A DNA stretch of 64,000 bases from assembly GCA_021613375.1 (NCBI GenBank), contig CM038716.1, forward strand, positions 2,412,684 to 2,476,683, in the 5' to 3' direction. This DNA is from Megaleporinus macrocephalus (lineage: Eukaryota > Chordata > Actinopteri > Characiformes > Anostomidae). How positions within the stretch are numbered: the first letter of the stretch is position 1; each line of letters starts with the position of its first letter. This document shows, piece by piece, positions 19,151 to 31,401 of the stretch. A program made the position numbers and the translations under genes. Under the pieces are notes generated by a model. That model saw nothing but the letters and a program-made list of their open reading frames with translations. It did not search any database and had not been told where the DNA came from.

Positions 19151-22089
19151 TAAATGTAGTAAACATTGCCTTTCTAAGAAAGCTTTTTTCCACTACCATC
19201 TCATTGCGATTTCTGGTGTTACGTTAGCATCAGACCACTGTTGCATTTACTGCTTATGGCAGATCTATGTAAGACATGTCAGACTGATTCAACAGACAAC
19301 AGACATATTTTTATTCTGCACTACTACAGTAAATCATTCAGTAAATACTTCAATTCAAACCCTAGAACTGAATATTAATGAGCCCTAGTTTTTAAGACAA
19401 TAAGTCATCTGCAACTTCAACAAAACTGGGTTCCACTGCTAAGAACAGCATATATAGTTCATTCCCAGCATAATGATTTAATGACTTGGCATAGATTCAG
19501 AATTCAGTGGTTTAGAGGAGAGCATAGACATGGCTATATCAAGCATTATACACACAAAAGCTTTGGACATGGCTCAGCCAATCAAATTCTGTTTCACAAA
19601 AGGGCTGTAATGTCATAAAAGAAGCCCTGTTCAATGAATAAACAATTTGAGGAACCTATTGAAAGAGCTCCCATAGAATGTTAAACTGTCTATAACAATT
19701 GTTATAACAAACGGTTATCCTTTTCAACGGCTCGTATTCATGGTGCTAAGGGAGACATGGTGGGAAACAGCTCTGTGCTGTTTTTATTTTTTATTTTATT
19801 TTATTTCCTGATTTATTTAGTTTGTTTTTATGCTATTCACTGTATGTTATTTAATTGTATGGGTGCCACGGGTGGGGGGTTTGTGGGTGGAATATTTCTT
19901 TGTCTGATTAGTAATGCATATCAAGCTGAATCCTTTTCTAAAATGAAAATAAACATTTGATCGCATGAACCACATGTCCAAGCAAAGAACAATGTGGGCC
20001 TTTATTTTTCACATTTGAACAGCATAATGTCACTCTGTCTAAAGAGTTCTACCAACCTGTGCCCATGCAGGCCATTTCAAAGGTCTGCCCCAAAAAAGTG
20101 TCATCCTTCAATTTCTCACAATGGAATATATGAATATAGATACCAGCCTAAATTCAGTGCAATTGTGGGCTAAGTATGAAATTCAATTCAACCTCATTCA
20201 ATTTTGATGAAATGACAAAGTTAATGTCCTCCTTGTCATTTCTGCTAGAATGACCTTGTGATATGTTTGAGAAAGGGGCTCTCAACCTCCTGAGAACCGA
20301 GGGAAAGAAAGAGATAAATGAGATCAAGACTAACAAAATCCAGGCATAGAACAACTAGAGCCTCAGCACACCTGCTGAAGTCTATCTCTGGGGCATTACA
20401 AGTTGATTGACTGACAATAAAGAGAAGCAGGAAAGTCGATAGGGGAGAGAGAGTAAGAACAGGAGCTGGAGGGTTTTGTGAGCAAACACAGGCACCCCAG
20501 AACCAAAGCAGGGTGCGAGTGGGACTGACCACTGGATCGGAAGGCAATCTGAAAGGATAGAAAAGAGAAACAAAACCAAACACCATGCTGTGCCTTCCGG
20601 GGGTGGGGGCATGCACTGAAACCAATAGATGTGTAAGATAAAGGCTGGGAATTACCCAGCTTCAGTCGTTAAGGGGTGCACTCTTCTGACAGTCCCGAAG
20701 AAACACACAGCATCTTCTGAAAAACATACCTGAATTTTGCGCAATTTGTGAAATTGTTCCGCGCCTTGTATCAAATCAATTACCTCCAATTAGTTCAGCT
20801 AATTCATTACACTTACGTGCTCCACTGCAGTACTGCGCCCGACCAAGGGTTTACTCTTTTAATATTCAAAGCAGGAAATTGCATCCAAATTATGTACGGA
20901 TGAGTAGCCGCTGGTTACAGATTGACATTGTCGTCTGGCTCAAGGAGCCAGTGGGAGGAGCATGTTCTTCTCGTAAAGGCTGCAACAAAGCATGATTTGG
21001 GGAACAGGTCATTTTTCATAGCTTCCTCTTAATTAATTGGAGGTAAACGCTTCGTTGCAAGAGCCGCAAAAAAAGAGCTTTTTCTTTCTTCCATCCCAGA
21101 AACAAACACAGTCTCTAAATTAGTCCAGCCAAGCAAAATATGAGGCACTAGTCAAGTCAAGCCAGCCGTCATGCTTCAACACTGTCATACTATATAATTG
21201 GGTCACTTGCACGTGCTAAGATGCAATACAACATGCAGCCACAGCAACAGTGGTCTACTAAATTGATGCCCAGCTCATGGTGTAATGGAATGGCCACATG
21301 AGCATTTTTTTTTTCTTATAGTAACATGAATGCATTGATCGCAATTTGCGCTTTATGTCCTCACTGTCATGGCGATGGCTAAATCCATTAAACTGACAGT
21401 CAGGTCACGTATGTGTATTTGTGTTGCATGCCATACCTGGGGCAGTGGATAAAGACTATTGATTTTAGTTTTAAAGTGTTATTTACAGAATCTGACTTAG
21501 TGAACGTAGTGAACCCCATTGCGTTTATTTAATTTCCAGTCGAAACCATGAAGTGCAAGTTGCAAGTACAAGCTAGTAAGTGCAGGTTATCATCAAAGGA
21601 AAGAACAGAAAGAAACATTGTCACACTTTGCTTCTCCTTTTGTCTGTTTTTGCTTTTGTTGTCACTCTTCTGTTATGTTCCATGTGCTTATGTTTGTTTT
21701 GGCTGTTTGCTTCCCCCTATTATCTTCACCCTCTTATCACGCCCCTCATCACCTGCTCTGACTCCTCCCTGTACCAGGTCTTCATTGTTTTCATGTGTGC
21801 TTATATACCCTCTGCTACCTGTTTTGGTCCAGCATTGTGGTCATCTTGTGGTCTGTGTTTTTTTGGTTATATTGTAGTTATGTATGTAGTTAGTATGTTG
21901 CTTTGTTACTCTGTTTGCTCTGTTTTGCTTAAACTGGTTGCTTTGTTGTTTTGTTAGTTTGTTGTACATCTGTTATTATTTTCTAGGTTTCTAGGCTTGA
22001 ATGTTCCAAACATATTTAGCAGAAATTAAAAAGGTGCTTTAATTTTATATCTTTTAGTGTTTACTATGTTTGCCTTTGCTTTCATTATA
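19151..22089. other. Unassigned sequence with possible conserved island
   Basis: No exon supported. The stretch 20760-21080 is locally unique and richer in CpG than its surroundings, with paired ATTAATTGG/CCAATTAG words, and could be a conserved enhancer. This cannot be tested from one sequence. T-rich frames at 21548-21957 look spurious. Confidence 0.45.
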
Positions 22090-22715
22090 GTTCCCATTTA
22101 TTTTGGGAGACTTGATTTCAGTTTTTTACAGAAACCAACAGGGCTGTTTTCTCAGGCCTGCAAAGTTCTGTCTTAGAAGTTGGTTGTATTTTCTTCACAT
22201 AATCCAAGTAAACCCAAACACATTCACTGATGTTGAAGTCTGGACTCCAGTGGATGATTCATTGTTCAGAGAACACCGGCAGCTTCTGTGTTTGATTTGC
22301 AAATGTTCCTCTTGTTTATCTGTTTTCTCAGCGAGGGCTTCTTGACAGCTACATATCCTGTCAGGCCCCTAGCGCTGAGTTGTTTTCTCACAGTGGAAAG
22401 ATGGACAGAAGCACCTGTGGGTTTTCTTCAGATCTGAAGCAAGAGTGGAGCTTGATTGTCTCTCAAAGATAAACGTTTTAAGTATCGCTACGTGCCTGAT
22501 TTTCTCATAAGTTTTTTGTATTATTATGTTTCTTTTCTTAATAACACCAGTTTTGGAAACTTCCAACTGTGGTTTATTTTATTATTCCCGCTGACACTAT
22601 TTTGGAAGGCTCACTCAGCAGTGCAGTGGCAAACACTCAATTTAAAACTATTTTAATAGCATATTAACTGACACATTTGCTTGTTATGTAAATAATTATA
22701 TAATTATATATTTTG
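22090..22715 (-). mobile_element. Tc1-like transposase relic (N-terminal HTH region)
   Basis: On the minus strand the first part reads as family sequence (TGCCACTGCACTGCTGAGTG, then KRLSLRDNQ). It includes a second helix-turn-helix block with Val-His-Leu-Ser-Thr-Val-Arg-Lys-Gln-Leu and Ala-Arg-Gly-Leu-Thr-Gly. An in-frame TGA interrupts it. A trace of the catalytic domain follows (words equivalent to GTGTTTGGGTTTACTTGG and GGACTCCAGTCC), after which it is truncated. It is a different Tc1 lineage from the 1.6 kb and 47 kb copies. Confidence 0.8.
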
Positions 22716-23805
22716 TTTGATTTGTTGCTGTATGAAGGCTGAAATTTAACTATTGGTCTAGTTTGGTTGGTCTTTATCCACATGCAGCATTTAACTGCAG
22801 TAACAGCAGTATTACAGCATAGTAGGTTTTGCCCCATGCCTACCAAAATGGTGACGAGGTCTACTTTCCAATAGTGCTGGTTGTCAAAGAGAATTAGTGG
22901 ATAAAAAGTCACAGCTTACTGGCAGACATTACTTCTGTAGGTTTGAGCTCAATCCACCATCCTTCATTACAGGTTAACCTATTTGAATCTGTTCTCATTG
23001 GCATTCTAAGTGCAGGTACATAGGTGTAGGTGTTCGAATATAGATTGTAGATCAGTTGATGGACGGTTTGTCAGCCACTCTCTACCCAATCCATCAATTA
23101 AAAGGGACCATCATAGGTGATTAGGTCCTGGAATAGGCCCTAAATGACAGTATGTTTTATATTTAGATCAACATATACCCAACATATACATATACACTTA
23201 TTCTTCACCTTTTAACCAACAGTTATACAATTATACACACAGATATCCTTAAAATCCAATGTTATTGGCTTGCTACAAATATTTATTAATTATTATCATA
23301 ATGCATGCACAGTGGAAACCCAGGTACTGCAATCAATTACGCTTAACCTTTCAGAGCTGGACATGCTTTTGGTTGTGTGGCAGGTAAAGACCTTCTCACG
23401 TGTCAGCGCATGTCCATAAGATCATACTGTCCAGCCTAGAACAGTCAGGGAGAATTGCTCAGACTTCAACCATCAAAACAAAACAGGGCCTAGGGCTGCG
23501 AAGAGCCATATCATATTTCTTGAGTCAGACAGAGAAGGCAGGTGTGTTGGAGATGCCTGTTGATTTGTTTTTAATATATCTTAGCACTTGTCCCCTAGGG
23601 GCCAAGCCTTGTCAGTGTCTCTTTTGTTTCACATACATGATTCGCATGGATCTTGAAATCTTTCTCCAGCCTCAATGAAGCCCATTCACAAACTCCTCTT
23701 TTGAACTAGGGTCATTGACAGATGTGTAAAAGGCAGTACCTCTCTAGCACACAGGGTGGCTAGACTATAAAACCTCTATGAGCAATGTTTTTGTCAGTGA
23801 GTCAA
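22716..23805. other. Unassigned sequence
   Basis: No exon, RNA gene or clear repeat was seen. Confidence 0.5.
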
Positions 23806-24005
23806 TACAAGGTGTTTCAAGATATTGTTTGGTTGGCGGACCATTCTCAGCACAGTAGTGAGGCCAACATGGTAAAGTACCGGCATGGTAGTCTACTTTG
23901 TGCTTGTATAAATTTATCAGGCACAGCAGTGTCACTGCTAGGTTCAGAATCGTCTGCCGATCAAATATCCAGCCGGCACTGATCTACTGGCCAGAAAACC
24001 AAGGC
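23806..24005 (+). mobile_element. Foldback family C fragment, copy 1
   Basis: It shares GGCGGACCATTCTCAGCACA, GGCACAGCAGTGTCACTGC and AAATATCCAGCCGG words with the larger copy at 25.2 kb. Heavily diverged and incomplete. Confidence 0.65.
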
Positions 24006-25169
24006 TAGAGGTTAACTAACACCTATTGTCCATGACTCTAACTCTAAGTCTCTGATTCACTAACAGTGTAATGGTATCGGGTAGGGGGGTATGCACTGCC
24101 TTTTAAAGGACCCCTATGCCAACATATGTACATCTGTCCTAACCCTGTGAGCATATACTGTTTCACTATATACTTTATAACTGACTGAAATCTGGGCTTT
24201 AATTTTTGATGTCTATACAAATGTAGTGCAGTATATTAAAAGTCAATTTAATGCCATGCCATTTAGTTATTTTACATAAGTGCATTGTAAGTGCCCCTGG
24301 CACACTGACATGTTGTGTATTTCATAAGTGAAATACAGAAAGCAAATGTCTGAAAAAAAAATTTGCAATTACTGTTTAATTGTTAGAATAATAAACACAA
24401 TATGTAATACTGATACCACAGCAGTCCAAATTCTAAATACTGAAGATTGTCTGTACTCGTCTCCCAAGACACAAATCTCATGTGGTTTCCCAACAACATT
24501 TAACTTTGACAATGGCAAGCGACAATGAGTCCTATTCTGTAAGTTGATCAGCTATTATATATGTTTGCACTGCTTTTATTGTTTGGCACATTCATCCTGC
24601 TGGTGTGCTTGATAACAGTAAACTTTAGCATGTGTTAACTTGATGGTGTTAGCCAGCACTAATTGGGATTACTGCACCAGCTGCGTTTCAAATGCTTGTC
24701 TATCGACAAGCTACACACAACTACACCCAGACCACAGAGTATAAATGCATGCGTTTGAATGTTGGAATTCATTCAAATGCATATTTCTAATAGTAACTGA
24801 GAGAAATGAGCCTACTCAACATTTATGCATTGCCAGTATTTACTGGCATTTTACCATGTCTCTGGTCATGGAAGAGCTTTCTAGACAGATGCCAAGGCTT
24901 TTTAGGTTGAGTAGAATCTAACGATATCTCTCTTAATCCAGTTCGTTCACTTGCCTCAGTGGCTGTAGCATGTTGTGTTTGCCTGTCAATTTGTTTCATA
25001 TCTGGCAACCTAGGCTGTCAAAATGGTACTGGAAAATGGGTAGTGGGTGGGAACACAGGCCAAAACACAAACAGACTTTCCGCTTTGAAAGGAGAAGAGC
25101 ATTAGCATTGCTATTGGCAATGCCAGTTTTTTAGCGTAACGTTTCATTAATCATGTTTTATGATTTAGT
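24006..25169. other. Unassigned AT-rich sequence
   Basis: Nothing supported on either strand. Confidence 0.5.
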
Positions 25170-25735
25170 ACCCACCGGCCACTTCATTAGGTACACCCCC
25201 AGAGGACCATCATAGAGCAGGTGTTACTTGTGTGGTGGATCATTCTCAGCTGTACTGTATGGACACGGACCCACTGGTGTGTGTTGTTTTGGCATGAGTG
25301 GCTCAGACCCAGCAGTGCTGCTGGAGTTTTTAAACACCTCAAGGTCACTGCTGGACTGAGAATAGTTCACGTACCAAAAAAATAGCCAGCCAATAGTGTC
25401 CAGTGGGCAGCATCCTGTGACCACTGATAAAGGACTAGAGAATAACCAACATAAACTGTGCAGCAGCAGATGAGACACTGTATCATCTGAAAGAGTGTCT
25501 AAAATCCCAGCAGCATTGCTGTGTCTGATTCACTCATACCAGCATAACACCCACTAACATGCCATCACCATGGAAGTGTCAATGCAGTGTTGAGATTGAC
25601 CCACCACCCAAATAATATCTGCTCTGTGGTGTAGTCCTGACTATTGAAGAACAGGGTGAAAGTAGAATAACAATGTATGCAAAGAAACAGATGGATATAT
25701 ACAGAACTACAATGTGCACCTATATGGTAAACATA
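25170..25735 (+). mobile_element. Foldback family C, best copy (long imperfect palindrome)
   Basis: It starts at an edge reading CCACCGGCCACTTCATTAGG. The arm 25207-25340 is the imperfect reverse complement of 25493-25640: GTGGTGGATCATTCTCAGC pairs with a GATTGACCCACCAC-type segment, and GTGGCTCAGACCCAGCAGTG pairs with CATTGCTGTGTCTGATTCAC. The loop region holds AAAATAGCCAGCCAATAGTG. It ends AAGAACAGGGTGAAAG...GTGCACCTATATGGTAAAC. I remember this as an abundant otophysan non-autonomous family. No coding capacity. Confidence 0.8.
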
Positions 25736-25799
25736 ATTTGATGTGTAATACATTAGCTAGCTGCTAGCAAGCAATACAAATACATATCTCTGGCTGTGT

Positions 25800-26090
25800 T
25801 CAGTTGCCCATATGGTATCTCAAGTCTCCTCAAAAATTCTACAAGATGTGACCACAAAGTAGATGTGGCTAATAAGGTGACCAGTGAGTATACATGCCAA
25901 AAATCCAGCATCCCTGCTGGGCCTGATACACTTATACTGGCAGCACACACTCAGACCATGCTAATAATAATATCTTGTTAGTGGTGTTTCCTTTCCATGG
26001 ATGAGTGAAGTTGAGGTTGGAGTCAGTGATTGCATGACTGCAAAGTGCACCAATGTGGTAGGTGTGCTTGAAACAGAAGTGTGGATGCAA
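25800..26090 (+). mobile_element. Foldback family C fragment, degraded
   Basis: It contains a CCAGCATCCCTGCTGGGCCTGATACACTTATACTGGCAGCA-like arm and the 3' word CAAAGTGCACCAATGTGGTA. It follows the better copy closely and may be a tandem or older insertion. Confidence 0.5.
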
Positions 26091-26149
26091 GCTCAGTTTC
26101 GTCAGTAAGCACTCTTACAAATAAGGATGGCATCTTGTGCAATACCAAG

Positions 26150-26350
26150 GACCAGTGGTTCCCAACAGTGGTCCTGGAGGACAGCCTACCTGGCACATTT
26201 TTGTGTTTGCCACGCTCTCAACACACCTGATCCAACTAATCCCCTAATTAACAAGTCCTTCCACGGTTGAAGTGGGTGGGTTTTGTCAGGAAAACACAAA
26301 AATGTGCAGGGTTGATGGTTTTGCAGGGCCAGGGATGAGAATCACTGCCC
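26150..26350 (+). repeat. Dispersed repeat family B, copy 1
   Basis: It runs from CAGTGGTTCCCAACAGTGGT via ACACACCTGATCCAACTAAT to AACACAAAAATGTGCAGGG and GAGAATCACTG. The ends are imperfect inverted repeats (CAGTGGTTCCCAACAGTGG against AGGGATGAGAATCACTG). A second copy is at 36338-36500 and a trace at 53875-53990. Confidence 0.75.
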
Positions 26351-26359
26351 CAGAAGAAC

Positions 26360-26640
26360 CATTTTATTTCCCTTTCTGTATAATTTTTCACTGAATGTTT
26401 CTTTGGAGAAATGTTTTGGCAAATGAAATTAATGGGGAAGAACCTTTTTTAAATGTAAAGATCTCCCACATCAGGTAAAGGTTCTAGAAAGAACTATTAA
26501 AGCTCTCTTACATTATGTGCAGGTTCTTTGAACGTTTAAAAGCATCCTCACATGCACAAACCTCTTTATCTAACCTGATTCTATAGTGTTCTTTGATGAC
26601 ATTGCTCAAAGAACTACTCGTGGGACCTTTTTTGAGTGTT
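26360..26640. repeat. AAGAACC/GGTTCTT-rich MITE-like sequence
   Basis: It is dense in AGAACC, GGTTCT, AAAGAACTA and related words on both strands, as in a fish MITE family I remember. Boundaries are uncertain. Confidence 0.45.
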
Positions 26641-29600
26641 CACATATTTTATCCAGTCAAAATCTTATCACATATATTTTAATGATACTTAGGGCAGAGC
26701 TGCTGTCACGCCCTGCTTTCAAGGAACTGTTACTCCTCCATTAGGCACACTCTTAAAAACAGGCTCTCTAAAAGTTCAAGAAACGAGGTCAGCGAGACCC
26801 AGCAGTGAGAATATTTTCATTGAGATGCGGTAAGGCATTTCCTTTCAGTCTGTACTTTAAGTTAAAATGATCTACCAATGAATTCCACCATATGTGTGTG
26901 TGTTCCTGCATGGTTTCGCGGTCGCAGTGCATGCGTTCTGTCTGGTTTGGATGAAAATGCAGAAAAAAAGTTGGAGAGCAGATTTTCCCTGACCTTGAAA
27001 ATTCTGTGAAAGCCTAATCCTGTTGTACGAAAGTGCATGCCAGTTAACTGACTAATAAGTATCAGAACAAAGAGAAACATTTCTAGGCCGGGCTGCGTGC
27101 TTAAAAAGTATTTCTTATTCCTTGTTTGTTAAAAAGAATTGGAAACATGTATGTCATTTTAATTGCGTTCATGCAAAAGTAATGCCAAAACTGCCAATCA
27201 GAACGTTCACTTTGTCTCTTTTTTGGGAAATTTTAATTGGAACTTGCAGTCATGTCCCAGTAGTCAGAAACTTCTGTGACACAACACTTCAATAGCAAAC
27301 TGTTTTTTCCGCTTTGGCCTTTTTCTCAAACTAAAGATATGGAGCATGTTGCATTGTTGATCTTATCTGCAAGCTTTGCCAATCTGCTCTATTTTCTGAG
27401 CGGCACTTCCCAACTATTGCGGCATTTAGTTGTGACACCTTGAGGGCAGAGCTTGAATGGACTCTGCGCAGAGATCTGAGGTAATATCTTTTGGGGATTT
27501 TTTTCTTTGACTGCAGCAGAGAAGGTTTACTCAGGATTGCATTTAAACTCGAATGTCATGAATATATCATCTCTGCCGTATAAAAACATTTAAAAGCATA
27601 TTTTTTGTGCTTTTTAGTAGAAATTTAATATTTGTAGTACATTTAATATTGTAGCAAGGACGTAGATTTGTTCTTGACATTGGTGGGGACCTATGAATCT
27701 ACCACCCAACCGTACAGAGTTTCAACCAAAGTTAGACAAGCTACTCTGGAAGACTGTAAAAGAACAGTTAATTTAATGTTGTGCAGTTAATTTCCAAAAC
27801 CATGTTATTCATAGCTACAGGCGATGTTAGCCTGCTGAACGCTGTACACCTAGCACTGTTGTTAACGTTATCATGATGGACTTATACGTTTCTTTGAAAA
27901 ATAGCTTCTTATATCTTCTATACCTTCTTCTTTTTTGCTGCCATCCTCATTCGCTTTTGACACCCATGTGTCAGCCATGTTGCACCTGAGTCTTCCGTTT
28001 GACCAAACGTAGCTACAGAGTCTTACGTGACAGCATGGAAAGGCAAAGCCAATCACACAGGCCATATTTGTTACAGGGAGGTAGGACTCGAAAAGAAAAT
28101 GTGATTTAACCCTTTCTGCACCTCTAGGTTAATGAGATGTTGACTGATCGTGGGTTTTTCTTAAGGGGATCAAATTATCGGTGGGGACAGTTCAACAATG
28201 GCAGGACATTAGGACACGTGGCTTTTGTCCATGCTAATTCCACACCCTTAATATGTAGCATTACTGTCACAGGAGGAAAATATACAGTAAATATTGTTTT
28301 CTGTGCCCTATGAAGTCACCATGTAAAGCCTAGAATAGGAATTTTATATCTTTACTTATTACCATCATGCTGAAAAAGAAGTTAAGCTCAATGTTTAAGT
28401 CTCAAATGCAAAAAAACAACATTGTACTGATGAAGATGGCAGTAATAGATTCTGTTTGATCCCCGAAAGACCATGTTTTTTATTTTTGAATTCTTCTTCA
28501 ATGCACTCAGATTCATCAACTCAGGAAAGTGGTCGGAAACACAATCCATGATAGAAAATGTTCTTCCGCACTTCTTCTACACATTTCACTAGAGAGGTCT
28601 TCAAATCACCAAATCTTACTTTAATGCAAATTGTATTCTACATACTTTATATAATCTCTATTGAACCTTTTCTTTTGAATTAATCACACAATGTAAAGGA
28701 CAACTGGAGATAACAAATGGTAACATACATGCATATGACATATTCTGTATGGATGCATAAATGGCATTATATAAGAACTGCTTGTACTTAATGATGCAAG
28801 TCAAAAACAGATTTTCTTTGAAAAATGTACATGTAACAGACCATGCATGTAGTTTAATATCTCTCTACTTTTAATGATGGATATCATTCTATATATCTAT
28901 GAGATGGGAATTTTGGAAAAAAAAATCTGCCATTGCACTACATGGTAAATAAGAATGTTACTCATAGCAAAACATACCTGGTTTGAAACATTTTTTGTTT
29001 ACCTCAGGGCTTGCTGGCAGTGATTTTCTAAAACGCCATTCATATTTCCCATACAGGAACTGCTTAGACCCACAGTTCCTAATACCTCTACTGTGGTGAC
29101 TTGGCTTCAGAGGTCTATTTTTATATGTACTGACATGAAAAGGTACAGCACAGGTTGATATTTGTGCTTCAAAAAGGTACAAACAATGCAGAAAAAACCC
29201 TTTAATCGCACAACAGCGTCCAATTGCGCACCTTAAATGACTTACACTAAATTCCCAGGTGCTACTTTCCCAGAGGAAAGGCACGTATCCATACCTTTTC
29301 ACAACAAAAAATGAAATAGAAAAATGAAATAGAATGCCTGGAGGAAAAACAGAATGAGCCAATGCACCTTAAAAATAATTGCAATAGAATATGATACAAT
29401 TGTATTCCCTAAGTTAAGGTAATAAGTATGTACCCTTGAGGGTGCCACCTCAGTAACAGCATTTGTGCCTTGAAAGGTATATTTTAGTACCTTTGGCATA
29501 TGGAATACAACTATGCAGGTCTCATGACGAATGGCTCTCTTTAAAATTTGCCTATAACAGTGACTATAGATATATCTTATATCCTAATATTAAATTGACT

Positions 29601-30529
29601 TATTATATAAGTGTCTTGTTTAGAGCCAAAGTATTCCCCTAGTCTATTTAGGCTGTCATGATTCAACATATATATGAGCATTTCTGGGAATCTGTATTAT
29701 TTCATTTAATTCTTAGCATTAATAAACTTCGGCATACATGTGCACTCATCAATTGGTCCAATCTGTATTTTAAGAAAGGCTTTAGGATTCCAAGTCTGCA
29801 GCTTGATCTAGCATTTACAACTTTCCAGCATAACCGGATGCCAGTGTACCAACCCTGCCTTTTCATCAAATGAAAGGCTCAGCCTCAAATATAATCCTGT
29901 AGTGGAGCCAGGAAAGAGAAATGGCTTTCTAAGAAGAGAGAAGAAGTAAACAATGATTATTATTTTGAGCGGAGAGGACTAGTGGACCACCCCGTCATCA
30001 AGCAATCTCTTTTGACTGAGTTTTCTGTGTGAAAAACGAATCCAGCAGACAGGGAGTTTAGTTTTTTGGCCTTGCTCAGTCTGAAATAAAGAACCAGTGC
30101 CGTTTTTTCCTGTTTTTTTTTTTTTTCTTTTTTCTCAGCTACCTTAGTTAAAAAGCCCCTGGCCTAGATTTGAATGCAGCATAGAGAGCAAAAGTAATTA
30201 TCACCCACATTTTCACACAGTCAAGTAGTTCACAAATTAAAACATCTATCAGCACAGTTTCATTTTGTGGTTTGGAGTGAACAGATAACTCTGCATTCTT
30301 GCCACAGCAGAGGAGAGCATTTGGAAGTGGTGCACTTGTGCATCATGCTAATGTCATACTGATAGTGTCTTGAAGCAGGGCAACACCAGATGTTGAAACT
30401 AGCATGATCATGCTCGCAGACTCTGACTCAAGTGAGATCAACCATTGTTTAAGCAACTGTCAATTGACATTAAAGCACGCAGTACCATAACAGTGTTCAA
30501 TCATTAAAATTTAGAAACTTTAGATATAG
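26641..30529. other. Unassigned sequence with AAAGGTAC-rich patch
   Basis: No exon supported. The long minus frame at 28958-29362 lies over a repeat rich in AAAGGTACA and GTACC words (29140-29490). A T-run lies near 30112-30126. The rest is unassigned. Confidence 0.45.
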
Positions 30530-30930
30530 TCAGTGGTCAGGTACACCCACTGTATAGGCACACATTGTAGCTTTTCAGTTACTGACTGTAGCTATCTTCG
30601 GCTGCTGAATTTATTGGCCCTCCAACCATCCGTAGATATATCATTGTGGGACCCCTGCTGGCCAGATATTATTTGGGTGGTGGACCAATTTCAGCACAGC
30701 AGTAACACCAGCATGGTAGTGCAATGATACTATGTGTTACACTAGTTTGAGTGTATCTGACACAGCAGCATTGCTGGCTTTTTCAACTCCCCAATGTTCC
30801 TTCTGGGTTGAGATTAATGTACTGATCAAAAACTATCCAGCCACCAGTGGTCGTGTAGTCAGAAACAGGACTAAAACTAACACTGTGGGAAGAATTAATC
30901 TGTAAAAGTGAACCTATGTGTGGTATCAAC
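30530..30930 (+). mobile_element. Foldback family C fragment
   Basis: It contains GGTGGACCAATTTCAGCACA, GTATCTGACACAGCAGCATTG and AACTATCCAGCCACCAGTGG in the order of the 25.2 kb copy. The right part is lost. Confidence 0.7.
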
Positions 30931-31401
30931 GACACAGTGGTGTCTAATAATGGGAATATGAATTGTTTAGTGCCTAAATAATAATGTAATGTTGGCAAAG
31001 GAGAAAAACATGGGAAACATAGAGATTTCAGTGAATGATCTTTTATTGAGCACCGTGCAGAAGAGAACCATTGCCAATGATAGATGTCAATAAAATAGGG
31101 AAGCCATTTCCAGCCAATAGTGGGATGTTTCACAAAGTTCAAGTAGAGCCCCCGGGATGTCCCCCCATGGCCTGCAGGTAACTGGGGTTTCGGAAGATAC
31201 ACTGTCCATGTAAAGGAACATGTCATACGTGACCCTATTCTTTCTTCAGGGCCATGTCCTCTACCTTGGTATGCCGTAGTAAAGGAACAAAGCCCTGCAT
31301 CCTCTTCCCCAGTGAGCAGCAGATTTATTTGCAGTTAGCGGTCGTAGCCCCCTTCTGACGCTATTGCAGCAAGCGTAAACAAGACACGAGAAACATAGGA
31401 C
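30931..31401. other. Unassigned sequence flanking the piggyBac relic
   Basis: Nothing recognised. The 147-codon minus frame at 30783-31226 overlaps the preceding foldback fragment and has no motif. Confidence 0.5.

Noticed and set aside
28958..29362. 134-codon minus-strand frame
   Set aside because: It overlaps an AAAGGTAC-rich repeat, and no domain or splice context was recognised.
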